From Providencia rettgeri (GTDB lineage: Bacteria > Pseudomonadota > Gammaproteobacteria > Enterobacterales > Enterobacteriaceae): DNA of 64,000 bases. The position numbers were made by a program, and so were the translations under genes. This document shows positions 35,634 to 44,261 of the stretch, one piece after another. The notes under the pieces were generated by a model that was not told the origin of the DNA, ran no database searches, and saw nothing but the letters and a program-made list of their open reading frames with translations. How positions within the stretch are numbered: position 1 is the first letter of the stretch; every line of letters begins with the position of its first letter. Location: the NCBI RefSeq assembly GCF_023205015.1, contig NZ_CP096258.1, forward strand, positions 3,534,001-3,598,000. Direction: 5' to 3'.

Positions 35634-35649
35634 TGCGAAGCGCTTCGCA
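35634..35649. promoter_or_regulatory. CRP-S site 1 upstream of ppdA
   Basis: TGCGAAGCGCTTCGCA is a perfect palindrome and matches the CRP-S core TGCGA-N6-TCGCA at all ten positions. On the - strand it is preceded by TTTTTT, as in the consensus. CRP-S sites differ from ordinary CRP sites (TGTGA-N6-TCACA) and need Sxy as well as CRP. Confidence 0.65.
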
Positions 35650-35756
35650 AAAAAATAGTTAATTCAAAGTAAATACAAGAAAGTAAATTAATTATGAGCC
35701 AAGATAAAACTCATCAAGGACAATGAAATCAGTAAAGGGAGGGAAATAGTGAGATG

Positions 35757-35800
35757 AAAAAAACAAGACTAAGATGGTTTTCAGATAAAACCATCTTAGT
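35757..35800 (-). terminator. thyA terminator
   Basis: On the - strand ACTAAGATGGTTTT pairs perfectly with AAAACCATCTTAGT (14 pairs, 35768-35781 with 35787-35800) around a five-base loop, followed by CTTGTTTTTTT. It is a strong leftward terminator 19 bp beyond the thyA stop that insulates the ppdA operon. Confidence 0.85.
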
Positions 35801-35818
35801 AAACAATTTATTCGCTAA

Positions 35819-36670
35819 TCAAACAGTAAATGGATACTTGATAGCCTCATGGCACTGGTACCCTTCGAGGATAAAATCATCTGAAGTTACCCATGTTTCG
35901 AGGTCTTCTAATGACTTAATTTCGGGGTTAATAACCAATGAAGGGGAAGCAAAAGGCTCACGTTTCAGCTGGACATCACGCATCAAAGGCAGTTGGTTCT
36001 CATAGATGTGCGCATTCACAATTTTATGATAAGCCTTACCAGCTTTGTGCCCTGTAATGCGAGCCATTAGTGCAAGTAGAACAAAACATTGTACTTGGTT
36101 GAAATTCAGGCCAAGAGGAACATCACAGCTACGCTGATAAGATGTTAAATGTAGCGTATCACCTAATAGTGAAAAAGTATGAGTATGCATGCAGGGACGT
36201 AAGCAGCCCATTTCAAATTCACCCGGGTTATAGAAAGTGATAATTTCCGCGCGGTCATCAATTCCATTTTTTAAGTTATTGACGACTTTTTTTAATTGGT
36301 CTAAGTGCGTACCGTCTGGACGTTGCCATGAGCGCCCTTGAACACCATAGACGCGCCCCATGTCATCTTCACCTTTACGATGGGGATTATTTAGCCATGC
36401 ATGGTTTTCGTTTGCATTCGCATTCCAAGTATTACACCCAATCTCGCGAAACTGGGCTGCGTTATCATAGCCGCGAAGGTAGCCAAGAAGCTCTGCTATT
36501 GCCGCTTTATAAAAACTTTTACGAGTCGTAATCAAGGGGAATTGATTATTACCAACATCATATTCAAGGTCAGCGTTAATAACGGTTAAACAACGAACTC
36601 CTGTTCGTTTGTTTTCAACCCATTGGCCTTCATCAATAATACGTTGGCATAAATCAAGATACGGCTTCAT
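35819..36670 (-). CDS. thyA: Thymidylate synthase, long ThyA type
   Basis: ThyA methylates dUMP to dTMP with methylene-tetrahydrofolate; folA at 59157-59651 regenerates the folate. The start is the ATG at 36670 after AGAGAG, giving 283 residues. A TTG six codons upstream is an alternative. The catalytic cysteine is residue 160 in MGCLRPCMHTHTF, and YQRSCDVPLGLNFN carries the phosphate-binding arginine and other active-site residues. It differs strongly from E. coli ThyA (264 aa) in length and in segments such as KGEDDMGRVYGVQGRSW and IVNAHIYENQLPLMRDVQL. It looks like the about 283-residue form known from Vibrio. The locus (lgt-thyA-ppdA) is nonetheless the enterobacterial one. It is separated from lgt by 118 bp, whereas the two are closely linked in E. 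coli. Confidence 0.95.
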   Translation of the reverse strand: MKPYLDLCQRIIDEGQWVENKRTGVRCLTVINADLEYDVGNNQFPLITTRKSFYKAAIAELLGYLRGYDNAAQFREIGCNTWNANANENHAWLNNPHRKGEDDMGRVYGVQGRSWQRPDGTHLDQLKKVVNNLKNGIDDRAEIITFYNPGEFEMGCLRPCMHTHTFSLLGDTLHLTSYQRSCDVPLGLNFNQVQCFVLLALMARITGHKAGKAYHKIVNAHIYENQLPLMRDVQLKREPFASPSLVINPEIKSLEDLETWVTSDDFILEGYQCHEAIKYPFTV

Positions 36671-36788
36671 AGTGACTCTCTTTTTCAAAAATAACTTAAG
36701 TGGCTAACTTTCACCAGCTGAACTTCATTGTTTTAATTACAAAATAGTTATGTTCAACAGACTAAGCTAGCCTTAGCAATTGTACTTA

Positions 36789-37685
36789 TTAACTCTTTTT
36801 GGGCTCTTTTAGTGGCTTATGAGCCGGCACATTTTTACCGTATTTATAAGCCCAAACAATCATCAGAACTCCAATAATAATCATTGGGATTGATAAAATT
36901 TGCCCCATGCTAATACCACCAAACAAACCAAGCTGGGCGTCTGGTTGCCTAAAGAATTCAACGATGATCCTAAATGCACCATAACCAATCAAGAATAGCC
37001 CGGAAACACTCCCCATTGGGCGAGGTTTACGCACAAATAAGTTCAAGATAAGGAAGAGAACAATCCCTTCTAAGAACATTTCATAAAGCTGCGATGGGTG
37101 TCTTGGTAACACACCATATTGCTCTAATATGGGTAATAACGAAGGGTCCTGGGCGGCAAGTTGAATATCTTCACTGCGCGAATGGGGGAATAAAAATGCC
37201 CACGGTGTATCGAGTGTCACTCGTCCCCATAACTCCCCATTAATAAAGTTCCCAATACGGCCCATACCTAAGCCAAATGGAATTAATGGTGCAACAAAGT
37301 CAGAGACTTGCAAGAAACGACGGCGAGTTCGGTGAGCAAACCACATCATGGCACATATTACACCGATTAGGCCGCCATGGAAGGACATGCCGCCATCCCA
37401 AACCTTAAAGAGATATAGAGGATCATCAAGAAAAACAGGGAGATTATAGAAGAAAACATAACCTAGCCGGCCACCGACAAATACGCCAACAAAGCCAATA
37501 TACAGTAAATTTTCGACTTCATTTTTTGTCCAACCACTATTTGGTTTTGCAGCACGGCGTCCGGCAAGCCAAAGGGCAAAAACAAAGCCAACAAGGTACA
37601 TAAAACCATACCAGTGTAACGATACTGGCCCAATCGAGAACATAACAGGATCTATTTCTGGAAATGCTAAGTAGTTGTTACTCAT
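36789..37685 (-). CDS. lgt: Prolipoprotein diacylglyceryl transferase
   Basis: Lgt transfers diacylglycerol from phosphatidylglycerol to the lipobox cysteine of prolipoproteins, the first step of lipoprotein maturation, in the inner membrane. The ATG at 37685 (MSNNYLAFPEIDPVMFSIGPVSLHWYG), after GTGGGGA, gives 298 residues (E. coli 291) with seven membrane segments expected. Conserved motifs are WDGGMSFHGGLIG and the Lgt signature GRIGNFINGELWG, plus HPSQLYE. The C-terminus is basic and cytoplasmic. An ATG 7 codons upstream lacks family similarity. Confidence 0.97.
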   Translation of the reverse strand: MSNNYLAFPEIDPVMFSIGPVSLHWYGFMYLVGFVFALWLAGRRAAKPNSGWTKNEVENLLYIGFVGVFVGGRLGYVFFYNLPVFLDDPLYLFKVWDGGMSFHGGLIGVICAMMWFAHRTRRRFLQVSDFVAPLIPFGLGMGRIGNFINGELWGRVTLDTPWAFLFPHSRSEDIQLAAQDPSLLPILEQYGVLPRHPSQLYEMFLEGIVLFLILNLFVRKPRPMGSVSGLFLIGYGAFRIIVEFFRQPDAQLGLFGGISMGQILSIPMIIIGVLMIVWAYKYGKNVPAHKPLKEPKKS

Positions 37686-37848
37686 TGTTCCCCACTTTTT
37701 AATCATTAAGCCAACTACTCGTCGACTATTACGTATTCAACAGACTTCAACTTATAAAGTCCCCTGAAGCATACAACAAAAAGGATAGTTATTTATACTT
37801 GATATTTTTCGAAGTAAACTAAATAAAATGCTCACGTCCTGCTGTGAA

Positions 37849-40095
37849 TTAAATACCCCCACGAACAAACCCACCTAAATGATGCAATTCCATAAATTCA
37901 CTCGCTTCTTGCCTAACGCTGTCACTCGTTTCTGCAGCCAACAACTTCGGTACTAACTGCGACATCAAGACTGGGTCAAGCTGGCGGATTAAATATTTCA
38001 TACGAGGAACACTACGCCCACTCATACTTAAGGAGCGATACCCAAGTGCAATTAATACCATTGCGCTAAGTGGCTGCCCCGCCATTTCCCCACAAACACT
38101 TACAGGAAGTTGAAGGCGTTGGCACTCTTCACTGACTTTTGCTAAAAAGCGTATTACTGAGGGGTGAAGATTATCATATAGCGCTGCTACATGGGTGTTA
38201 TTACGGTCAACCGCAAGTAAATATTGTGTAAAGTCATTCGTTCCAATAGAGATAAAATCAACCCGTTTTTTAATTTCAGGTAATAAGAACAGCAAAGAAG
38301 GAACTTCAAGCATAATACCAATTTGAGGCATCTCAATTGGCATTTTTAATAAAACACTCACTTCATCCCTTGCTCTTTTAACCAACAAAATGGCTTCGTC
38401 TATCTCATTAACACTGGTCACCATAGGTAATAAAATACGTAAATTACCCGAAAGCATATTCGCCCGAAGCATAGCCCTTAGCTGAATCAAAAAAATCTCG
38501 GGCTGGTCCAACATAATACGAATACCACGCCAGCCTAAGCTTGGGTTTTCTTCGCTAATTGGCATGTATGGCAGCTGTTTATCAGCCCCTATATCAAGGG
38601 TTCTTAACACAACTGGTTTGGTTGGGAAGAGTTGTAAAACTTCCTTATAGAGCTGTTTCTGCTCATCTTCCGAGGGAAAACCATTGTGCAACATAAAAGG
38701 AAGTTCAGTACGATACAAACCAACACCATCAACCCCTGTGTTAATTTGCTGCTCGTACCGCGGGCTTAAACCCGCATTAAGGTAAATATGAACGTGTTCG
38801 CCACCTTTAAGTATTGCATCTTGCCCAAGAGTCCCTTCTGCTAAGCGGCTAATGACATTTTCTTCTTCAATAATTTGCTGGTATTCCTGAACAATTAAGT
38901 TTTCAGGTTCAATAAAGAGTTCGCCACGATAACCGTCCAAGATTAAATGGCGGTTATGTAATAGCGAAGGCTCAATATCCGCCCCCATAATTGCAGGAAT
39001 TCCCATTGCTCTGATTAAAATCGCAGAATGAGAATGTGTTGCTCCGTCACGCACGACCACACCAGCAAGTTGCTCAATAGGTAACTCGGCCAATACGCTA
39101 GCACTTAGCTCATCAGCAACTAAAATAAAACGCTCTGGCCACTGCTCATTTGCGGTCAGTGAATCATCAAGATGAAATAATAAACGTTGCCCCAAGGCTT
39201 TTAAGTCAGCCCCTCTTTCTCTTAAATAGAGGTCACGCAGGCGAGAAAACTGCTCTACATAATTTTCAATGACCGTTTTCACCGCCCATTCCGCGGTTGC
39301 GTTGTTATTAATGGTAGCAAAGAGGTGTTTTTTTAGCTGTGGGTCGCTAAGCAGATGATTATAGAGATCAAATATTGCAGCACTTTCCTTTGCTGAACTC
39401 GCCATAAAACGTTTACTAATACGACGACATTCCGCAGTGGCGCTTTCGAGGGCTGTGGCAAGGCGTTGTTTTTCTTTCTCGATATCAATGGCGCTGGCTT
39501 GAAAAACACTCTCTAAAGAGGGTTGGGAACTATCTTGCCATCCATAAGCCATTGAAATCCCCTGTGATACAGGAATGGCTTTAATTCTATTTTGTCGATA
39601 TTGCCCAAAAATACCTTTTGCTTGAGCTTGTGACAAGATCACGGCAAGTTGCATCGACAACGTGACCATAAAAGATTCTTCGGTTTCATTAAACAGTCGT
39701 TTTTCCCGCTGCTGTACCACCAGCACGCCTAATAATTGACGGCGATAGACCACTGGGACACCTAAGAAAGCCCTTAACTGTTCTTCTCTAAGCTGAGGCA
39801 GGAATTTATACTGAGGGTGTTCACGAATATCGGCTAGATTAAGCATCTCAGATTGGCGCCCTACGGCCCCCACGACACCTTCATCAAACCCTAGGCGAAT
39901 AGCAATCCCGCTAGGTTTTTTTAACCCGCGGGTTGCCATTAAGTAATAGCATTGGCGAGGGTGATCCGCTAAATAAATGGAACAAACATCAGTTCGCATT
40001 GCTTTGCAGGTCTCATTCACCAACACTTCTAGCGCATCAGTTAAACTTGTCGCCATTGCAACTTTTTCGACAATTTCACGTAAACGCATCAACAT
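37849..40095 (-). CDS. ptsP: Phosphoenolpyruvate-protein phosphotransferase PtsP (EI-Ntr)
   Basis: PtsP starts the nitrogen PTS phosphorelay (PtsP, NPr, EIIA-Ntr), which senses nitrogen and potassium status. Its 748 residues equal E. coli PtsP. An N-terminal GAF domain (residues about 1-150; DVCSIYLADHPRQCYYLMAT) is followed by the EI-type region: the phosphohistidine swivelling domain GATHSHSAILIRAMGIPAIMG and the PEP-binding barrel with GVDGVGLYRTELPFM, LRTLDIGADKQLPYM, MLEVPSLLFLL and CGEMAGQP. It follows rppH by 3 bp, forming an operon. Confidence 0.97.
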   Translation of the reverse strand: MLMRLREIVEKVAMATSLTDALEVLVNETCKAMRTDVCSIYLADHPRQCYYLMATRGLKKPSGIAIRLGFDEGVVGAVGRQSEMLNLADIREHPQYKFLPQLREEQLRAFLGVPVVYRRQLLGVLVVQQREKRLFNETEESFMVTLSMQLAVILSQAQAKGIFGQYRQNRIKAIPVSQGISMAYGWQDSSQPSLESVFQASAIDIEKEKQRLATALESATAECRRISKRFMASSAKESAAIFDLYNHLLSDPQLKKHLFATINNNATAEWAVKTVIENYVEQFSRLRDLYLRERGADLKALGQRLLFHLDDSLTANEQWPERFILVADELSASVLAELPIEQLAGVVVRDGATHSHSAILIRAMGIPAIMGADIEPSLLHNRHLILDGYRGELFIEPENLIVQEYQQIIEEENVISRLAEGTLGQDAILKGGEHVHIYLNAGLSPRYEQQINTGVDGVGLYRTELPFMLHNGFPSEDEQKQLYKEVLQLFPTKPVVLRTLDIGADKQLPYMPISEENPSLGWRGIRIMLDQPEIFLIQLRAMLRANMLSGNLRILLPMVTSVNEIDEAILLVKRARDEVSVLLKMPIEMPQIGIMLEVPSLLFLLPEIKKRVDFISIGTNDFTQYLLAVDRNNTHVAALYDNLHPSVIRFLAKVSEECQRLQLPVSVCGEMAGQPLSAMVLIALGYRSLSMSGRSVPRMKYLIRQLDPVLMSQLVPKLLAAETSDSVRQEASEFMELHHLGGFVRGGI

Positions 40096-40098
40096 AGG

Positions 40099-40632
40099 CT
40101 ACTTTGCTCCACGCCTACGGTTATTAAAAGTGGGTCGTTGTGGTAATTTTTGTTCCTGCAGAGGCATAACAACAGGGGCAAATTCCTTCATAACACGCCG
40201 ATAAACTTCACGTTTAAAAGAAACTACCTGCCTAACAGGATACCAATAACTGACCCATCGCCAGCCATCAAATTCTGGCGATTTACTGCGCTGCACGTTT
40301 ATATCGGCATCATTGCATTGAAGTTGAAGTAAAAACCAACGCTGTTTCTGCCCAATACAAACAGGTTTTGTATCCCAACGCACCAAACGCTTGGGTAATT
40401 TGTAACGTAACCAATTACGGGTAGATGCCAATAACCTAACATCCTTACGCTGTAGCCCGACTTCTTCGTATAGCTCACGATACATCGCCTGTTCCGGCGA
40501 TTCCCCGGGATTGATGCCTCCTTGAGGAAACTGCCATGAGTGCTGACCATAGCGGCGGGCCCATAAAACTTGCCCTTGCCGATTACAAATTACAATTCCT
40601 ACATTCGGGCGGTAGCCATCATCATCAATCAC
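40099..40632 (-). CDS. rppH: RNA pyrophosphohydrolase RppH
   Basis: RppH removes pyrophosphate from the 5' triphosphate of mRNAs and so triggers RNase E decay. It has 177 residues (E. coli 176). The Nudix box GGINPGESPEQAMYRELYEEVGL occupies residues 38-60 with all metal-binding glutamates present. The N-terminus MIDDDGYRPNVGIVICNRQGQVLWARR and the SWQFPQGG block match E. coli. In E. coli mutH lies upstream; here the thi riboswitch and thiBPQ lie there instead, marking a synteny break. Confidence 0.97.
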   Translation of the reverse strand: MIDDDGYRPNVGIVICNRQGQVLWARRYGQHSWQFPQGGINPGESPEQAMYRELYEEVGLQRKDVRLLASTRNWLRYKLPKRLVRWDTKPVCIGQKQRWFLLQLQCNDADINVQRSKSPEFDGWRWVSYWYPVRQVVSFKREVYRRVMKEFAPVVMPLQEQKLPQRPTFNNRRRGAK

Positions 40633-40712
40633 AGACTACCTCAATAACCAAATTTGAAAGATGCCTAATTGTTTCACACATACCTAAACTGGTAAACCTA
40701 TATCAATACAGT

Positions 40713-40740
40713 TTGCAGATATGTCTGAAGTCACTACAAT
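40713..40740 (+). promoter_or_regulatory. Promoter of the thiBPQ operon
   Basis: TTGCAG (40713-40718), a 16-bp spacer and TACAAT (40735-40740). The +1 would be near 40747, 3 bp before the riboswitch P1 stem. Confidence 0.6.
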
Positions 40741-40749
40741 AGTGAACAT

Positions 40750-40900
40750 CTCAACGGGGTGCCGAATTTATTTAGGCTGAGAACTAACCCGTAGAACCTG
40801 ATCCGGTTAATACCGGCGTAGGGATTTGAGCCACCGCCTGCATATCTGCACCGGTTCCACCTCAAATCCTGTGTCACTCTCTATTAGCGCAGGAAAAAGC
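40750..40900 (+). promoter_or_regulatory. TPP riboswitch and expression platform
   Basis: The aptamer (40750-40830) shows the THI-box signature: GGGGTGC, GGCTGAGA, ACCC, and ACCTGATCCGGTTAATACCGG followed by CGTAGGGA. P1 is CTCAA (40750-40754) with TTGAG (40826-40830). The platform is legible. GGATTTGAG (40822-40830) can instead pair with CTCAAATCC (40861-40869). If TPP locks P1, TCCTGTG (40867-40873) is free to pair with CGCAGGA (40888-40894), which contains the thiB ribosome site. High TPP should thus block translation of thiB. Confidence 0.95.
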
Positions 40901-41905
40901 ATGTTTAAAAACAAAATTATAGCATCGATTTTTACCTTTAGTGCACTCAGTTTAAGCCAATTAGCATGGGCTGATAAGCCAACACTCACTGTTTATACCT
41001 ACGATTCCTTTGCTGCAGAGTGGGGCCCTGGCCCTCAAATTAAAAAGAATTTTGAAGCGCAGTGCGATTGCGAGTTAAAAATAGTGGCGCTGGGAGATGG
41101 CGTAGCGCTGCTAAACAGACTCAGAATGGAAGGGAAAAAAAGCAAAGCAGATGTGATTTTAGGGTTAGATAATAATTTATTAGATTCTGCTGAAAAAACA
41201 GGCCTGTTTGCCCCTGCTGACATTGATACTAGTGCATTGAAGTTGCCTATTTCGTGGGATAGCTCAACCTTTATTCCTTATGACTATGGTTACTTTGCAT
41301 TTATATATGACACTAATAAAATTAAACAACCACCAGCAAGTATGGATGCATTATTAAATAGTGATAATAATTGGAAAATTATTTACCAAGATCCTCGCAC
41401 CAGCACTCCAGGGCTTGGCTTAATGCTGTGGATTGAAAAACTGTATGGCGACAAGTCTGCGGATGCATGGCAAAAAATGGCAGGCAAAACACTTACCGTC
41501 ACTAAAGGTTGGAGTGAAGCTTATGGCCTGTTCTTAAAAGGGGAAGGTGATTTTGTACTCAGTTACACCTCATCACCGGGCTACCAAATGCTTAATGACC
41601 AAAAAGATAACTATGCGGCGGCATTATTTAATGAAGGTCACTACATGCAAGTTGAAGTCGCAGCAAGGCTAAAAAATAGCCCACAACCGGAACTCGCCAA
41701 GCAATTCCTACAGTTTGTCTTAACGCCTGATTTCCAAAACACCTTGCCAACAACTAACTGGATGTATCCGGTTATTGATATTCCATTACCTGAGGTATAC
41801 AACCAGTTACCTCTACCTGAAAAAGCCTTACAATTTAGTTCTCAAGAAGTTGCAAAAGAACGCCAAAACTGGACTCGTTTATGGCAAGCCGCCGTCAGTC
41901 GCTAA
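40901..41905 (+). CDS. thiB: Thiamine ABC transporter substrate-binding protein ThiB
   Basis: ThiB binds thiamine, thiamine phosphate and TPP in the periplasm and delivers them to ThiPQ. The ATG at 40901 follows CAGGAAAAAGC. The protein has 334 residues (E. coli 327), with signal peptide MFKNKIIASIFTFSALSLSQLAWA and mature start DKPTLTVYTYDSF. The family blocks DVILGLDNNLLD, TFIPYDYGYFAFIYD and LSYTSSPGYQ line the thiamine site. An upstream TTG frame from 40826 lies inside the riboswitch and is rejected. The 3' end overlaps thiP by 25 bp. Confidence 0.97.
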   Translation: MFKNKIIASIFTFSALSLSQLAWADKPTLTVYTYDSFAAEWGPGPQIKKNFEAQCDCELKIVALGDGVALLNRLRMEGKKSKADVILGLDNNLLDSAEKTGLFAPADIDTSALKLPISWDSSTFIPYDYGYFAFIYDTNKIKQPPASMDALLNSDNNWKIIYQDPRTSTPGLGLMLWIEKLYGDKSADAWQKMAGKTLTVTKGWSEAYGLFLKGEGDFVLSYTSSPGYQMLNDQKDNYAAALFNEGHYMQVEVAARLKNSPQPELAKQFLQFVLTPDFQNTLPTTNWMYPVIDIPLPEVYNQLPLPEKALQFSSQEVAKERQNWTRLWQAAVSR

Positions 41906-43485
41906 TGAATTTATCTTTACTACCGGGGGCGTTGGCCTCCGGTTTATTGATTACAGTTGCACTCATTAGTTTTGGCGCGCTGTGGTTTTTTGCACCTGAA
42001 ATTTCACTGGCTGACATTATCAGTGATAGCTATTTGTGGCATGTGATTGGTTTTACTTTCTGGCAGGCTTTTTTATCCGCTATTTTTTCTGTGATCCCTG
42101 CTATTTTTCTTGCAAGAGCATTACATCGCCGTCGTTTTTTTGGGCGAACCCTGTTTTTACGTTTATGTGCGATGACATTGGTTCTTCCAGTGTTAGTTGC
42201 TGTGTTTGGTATTTTATCGGTTTACGGGCAAACGGGTTGGTTGGCTAAACTTTGCCAATTATTGGGGCTTAATTACACCTTCTCACCTTATGGTCTAAAA
42301 GGCATTTTGTTAGCGCATGTATTCTTTAATATGCCACTAGCAACACGTATGCTATTGCAATCTTTAGAGAATATTGCCGTTGAGCAACGGCAAATTGCAG
42401 CACAGCTGCGGTTTAATGAGTGGCAACAATTTACTATTTTAGAATGGCCTTATTTACGACGACAAATATTACCCACGGCCGCATTAATTTTCATGTTGTG
42501 CTTTGCCAGCTTTGCGACGGTTCTTGCTTTAGGAGGCGGCCCGGCAGCAACCACCATCGAATTGGCTATTTACCAAGCACTGAATTATGATTTTGATTTA
42601 GGACGGGTTACTCTTTTGGCACTCATCCAGCTGTTTTTCTGTGTTGGTTTAATGTTTATCTGCCACAGAGTAAATAGTGTATTTTCAGTGGGTTTTAGCC
42701 AACAAGCGCAATGGGTTGACCCCGCTGATAACGCATTTCGTCGTATTCGTGACCTGCTGCTCATTATCGCTGCCATGTTATTGCTACTGCCCCCGCTGTT
42801 CGCTGTTATTTTTGATGGCTTAAATGGGCAACTCTGGGCGGTACTGCAGCAATCTGCCTTATGGCAAGCCACGGCAACCTCGGTGTTTATTGCACTATGT
42901 GCGGGCGCTGTCTGTGTGGCACTCACCTTAATGTTGTTATGGAGCAGCCGTGAATTGCGCTTACGCCAAGCTGCTCGTCTTGGGCAAGCCATAGAACTTA
43001 GCGGGTTAATTATTTTAGCCATGCCCGGTATTGTGCTAGCGACAGGTTTTTTTATCTTTTTTAATGAAACGATAGGCTTACCTGAATCCCCTTACCCATT
43101 AGTCATCATGACAAACGCTTTGTTAGCTATCCCCTATGCGTTAAAAGTATTAGAAAACCCAATGCGAGACAGCGCTGAACGCTATAACCCATTGTGCCAA
43201 TCACTCGATATTTCGGGTTTTAATCGCTTTCGAATTATTGAACTTAAAGCACTGCGTAAACCAATCGCCCAAGCGCTCGCATTTGCCTGTGTTATCTCAA
43301 TTGGTGATTTTGGTGTCGTCGCGTTATTTGGCAATGATAACTTCCGCACGCTCCCTTATTATCTTTATCAGCAAATAGGGGCTTATCGGTCGAACGATGG
43401 GGCTGTTACGGCCATGCTATTGTTATTACTTTGCTTTTGCTTATTCAGCTTGATTGAACGTATTTCAGGAAAACATCATGATTAA
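41881..43485 (+). CDS. thiP: Thiamine ABC transporter permease ThiP
   Basis: ThiP is the inner-membrane permease of the thiamine importer. Its 534 residues (E. coli 536) hold about twelve membrane segments in two homologous halves, each with a binding-protein-dependent-transport EAA-type loop (near ENIAVEQRQIAAQLRFNEWQ and ENPMRDSAERYNPLCQSLDI). It begins MASRRQSLMNLSLLPG, overlapping thiB by 25 bp, and ends over the first 8 bp of thiQ, so the three genes are translationally linked under the riboswitch. Confidence 0.97.
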   Translation: MASRRQSLMNLSLLPGALASGLLITVALISFGALWFFAPEISLADIISDSYLWHVIGFTFWQAFLSAIFSVIPAIFLARALHRRRFFGRTLFLRLCAMTLVLPVLVAVFGILSVYGQTGWLAKLCQLLGLNYTFSPYGLKGILLAHVFFNMPLATRMLLQSLENIAVEQRQIAAQLRFNEWQQFTILEWPYLRRQILPTAALIFMLCFASFATVLALGGGPAATTIELAIYQALNYDFDLGRVTLLALIQLFFCVGLMFICHRVNSVFSVGFSQQAQWVDPADNAFRRIRDLLLIIAAMLLLLPPLFAVIFDGLNGQLWAVLQQSALWQATATSVFIALCAGAVCVALTLMLLWSSRELRLRQAARLGQAIELSGLIILAMPGIVLATGFFIFFNETIGLPESPYPLVIMTNALLAIPYALKVLENPMRDSAERYNPLCQSLDISGFNRFRIIELKALRKPIAQALAFACVISIGDFGVVALFGNDNFRTLPYYLYQQIGAYRSNDGAVTAMLLLLLCFCLFSLIERISGKHHD

Positions 43486-44188
43486 ATTGACTCAGTTAGA
43501 TTACCAATACGACAACCTGACAATGTCATTTGATTTTTCTGTTCAGTCCGGTGAGTCTGTGGCAGTTATGGGGCCAAGTGGTGCAGGGAAAAGTACGCTA
43601 TTAAGTTTAATTAGCGGTTTTCAATTTCCCAATAGCGGTAAGATTGTGCTCAATGGCGAAGACCATACCTTCACGCCACCTGCTAAGCGCCCTGTTTCCA
43701 TGCTATTTCAAGAAAATAACTTATTTTCACACCTGACTATCCGGCAAAATATTGGTCTGGGTCTGCAACCCAATTTACGCCTTAATAAAACGCAGATTCA
43801 ACTAGTTGAACAAATGGCGAGCCGAGTCAGCCTGAGTGAATGTTTAGATAGGTTACCCGCGCAGCTGTCGGGAGGACAACGCCAACGCGCAGCATTGGCA
43901 CGCTGCATGATCCGTAACCAACCGATTTTACTGCTTGATGAGCCTTTTTCTGCTCTCGACCCTGCATTACGCCGAGAAATGCTGTTATTACTTAAGGAAA
44001 TTTGTGCGGAGAAATCAATCACGTTATTAATGGTTTCCCATAATATCGATGATGCCCTGCAAATTGCCCCGCGGACACTGGTTATTGCAGAGGGGAAAAT
44101 CGCCTACGATGGCGATACTCAATTACTATTGAAAGGGCAAAGTGCGGCATCTGCGTTACTGAGTATCACAACCGCTGCCAATAATTAA
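43478..44188 (+). CDS. thiQ: Thiamine ABC transporter ATP-binding protein ThiQ
   Basis: ThiQ powers thiamine uptake. The ATG at 43478, after CAGGAAAAC, gives 236 residues (E. coli 232). Walker A is GPSGAGKST near residue 33, the Q-loop is FQENNLF, the ABC signature is LSGGQRQRAALAR, Walker B is LLLDEPFSALD, and the switch histidine lies in MVSHNIDDA. A TTG 24 bp upstream, inside thiP, opens the same frame but is not needed. It is followed by the LexA box of polB, which starts at the base after its stop codon. Confidence 0.97.
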   Translation: MIKLTQLDYQYDNLTMSFDFSVQSGESVAVMGPSGAGKSTLLSLISGFQFPNSGKIVLNGEDHTFTPPAKRPVSMLFQENNLFSHLTIRQNIGLGLQPNLRLNKTQIQLVEQMASRVSLSECLDRLPAQLSGGQRQRAALARCMIRNQPILLLDEPFSALDPALRREMLLLLKEICAEKSITLLMVSHNIDDALQIAPRTLVIAEGKIAYDGDTQLLLKGQSAASALLSITTAANN

Positions 44189-44208
44189 CACTGTATAAAT
44201 TCACACTA
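44189..44208. promoter_or_regulatory. LexA box upstream of polB
   Basis: CTGT-ATAAATTC-ACAC (44191-44206) matches the SOS consensus CTGT-N8-ACAG at 7 of 8 fixed bases and has the usual AT-rich centre. It lies 54 bp before the polB start, immediately after the thiQ stop. E. coli polB (dinA) is LexA-controlled. Confidence 0.65.
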
Positions 44209-44261
44209 TTCGCGTATATTTATCGTAACTATTTTTATGTGAGTTTTATGCGAGTAGCCTA

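Noticed and set aside
40826..40900. 25-codon N-terminal extension of thiB
   Set aside because: It overlaps the TPP riboswitch expression platform; the ATG at 40901 has the ribosome site and the signal peptide.
42585..43022. 145-codon frame antisense to thiP
   Set aside because: A shadow of a membrane-protein gene, with no start signal.
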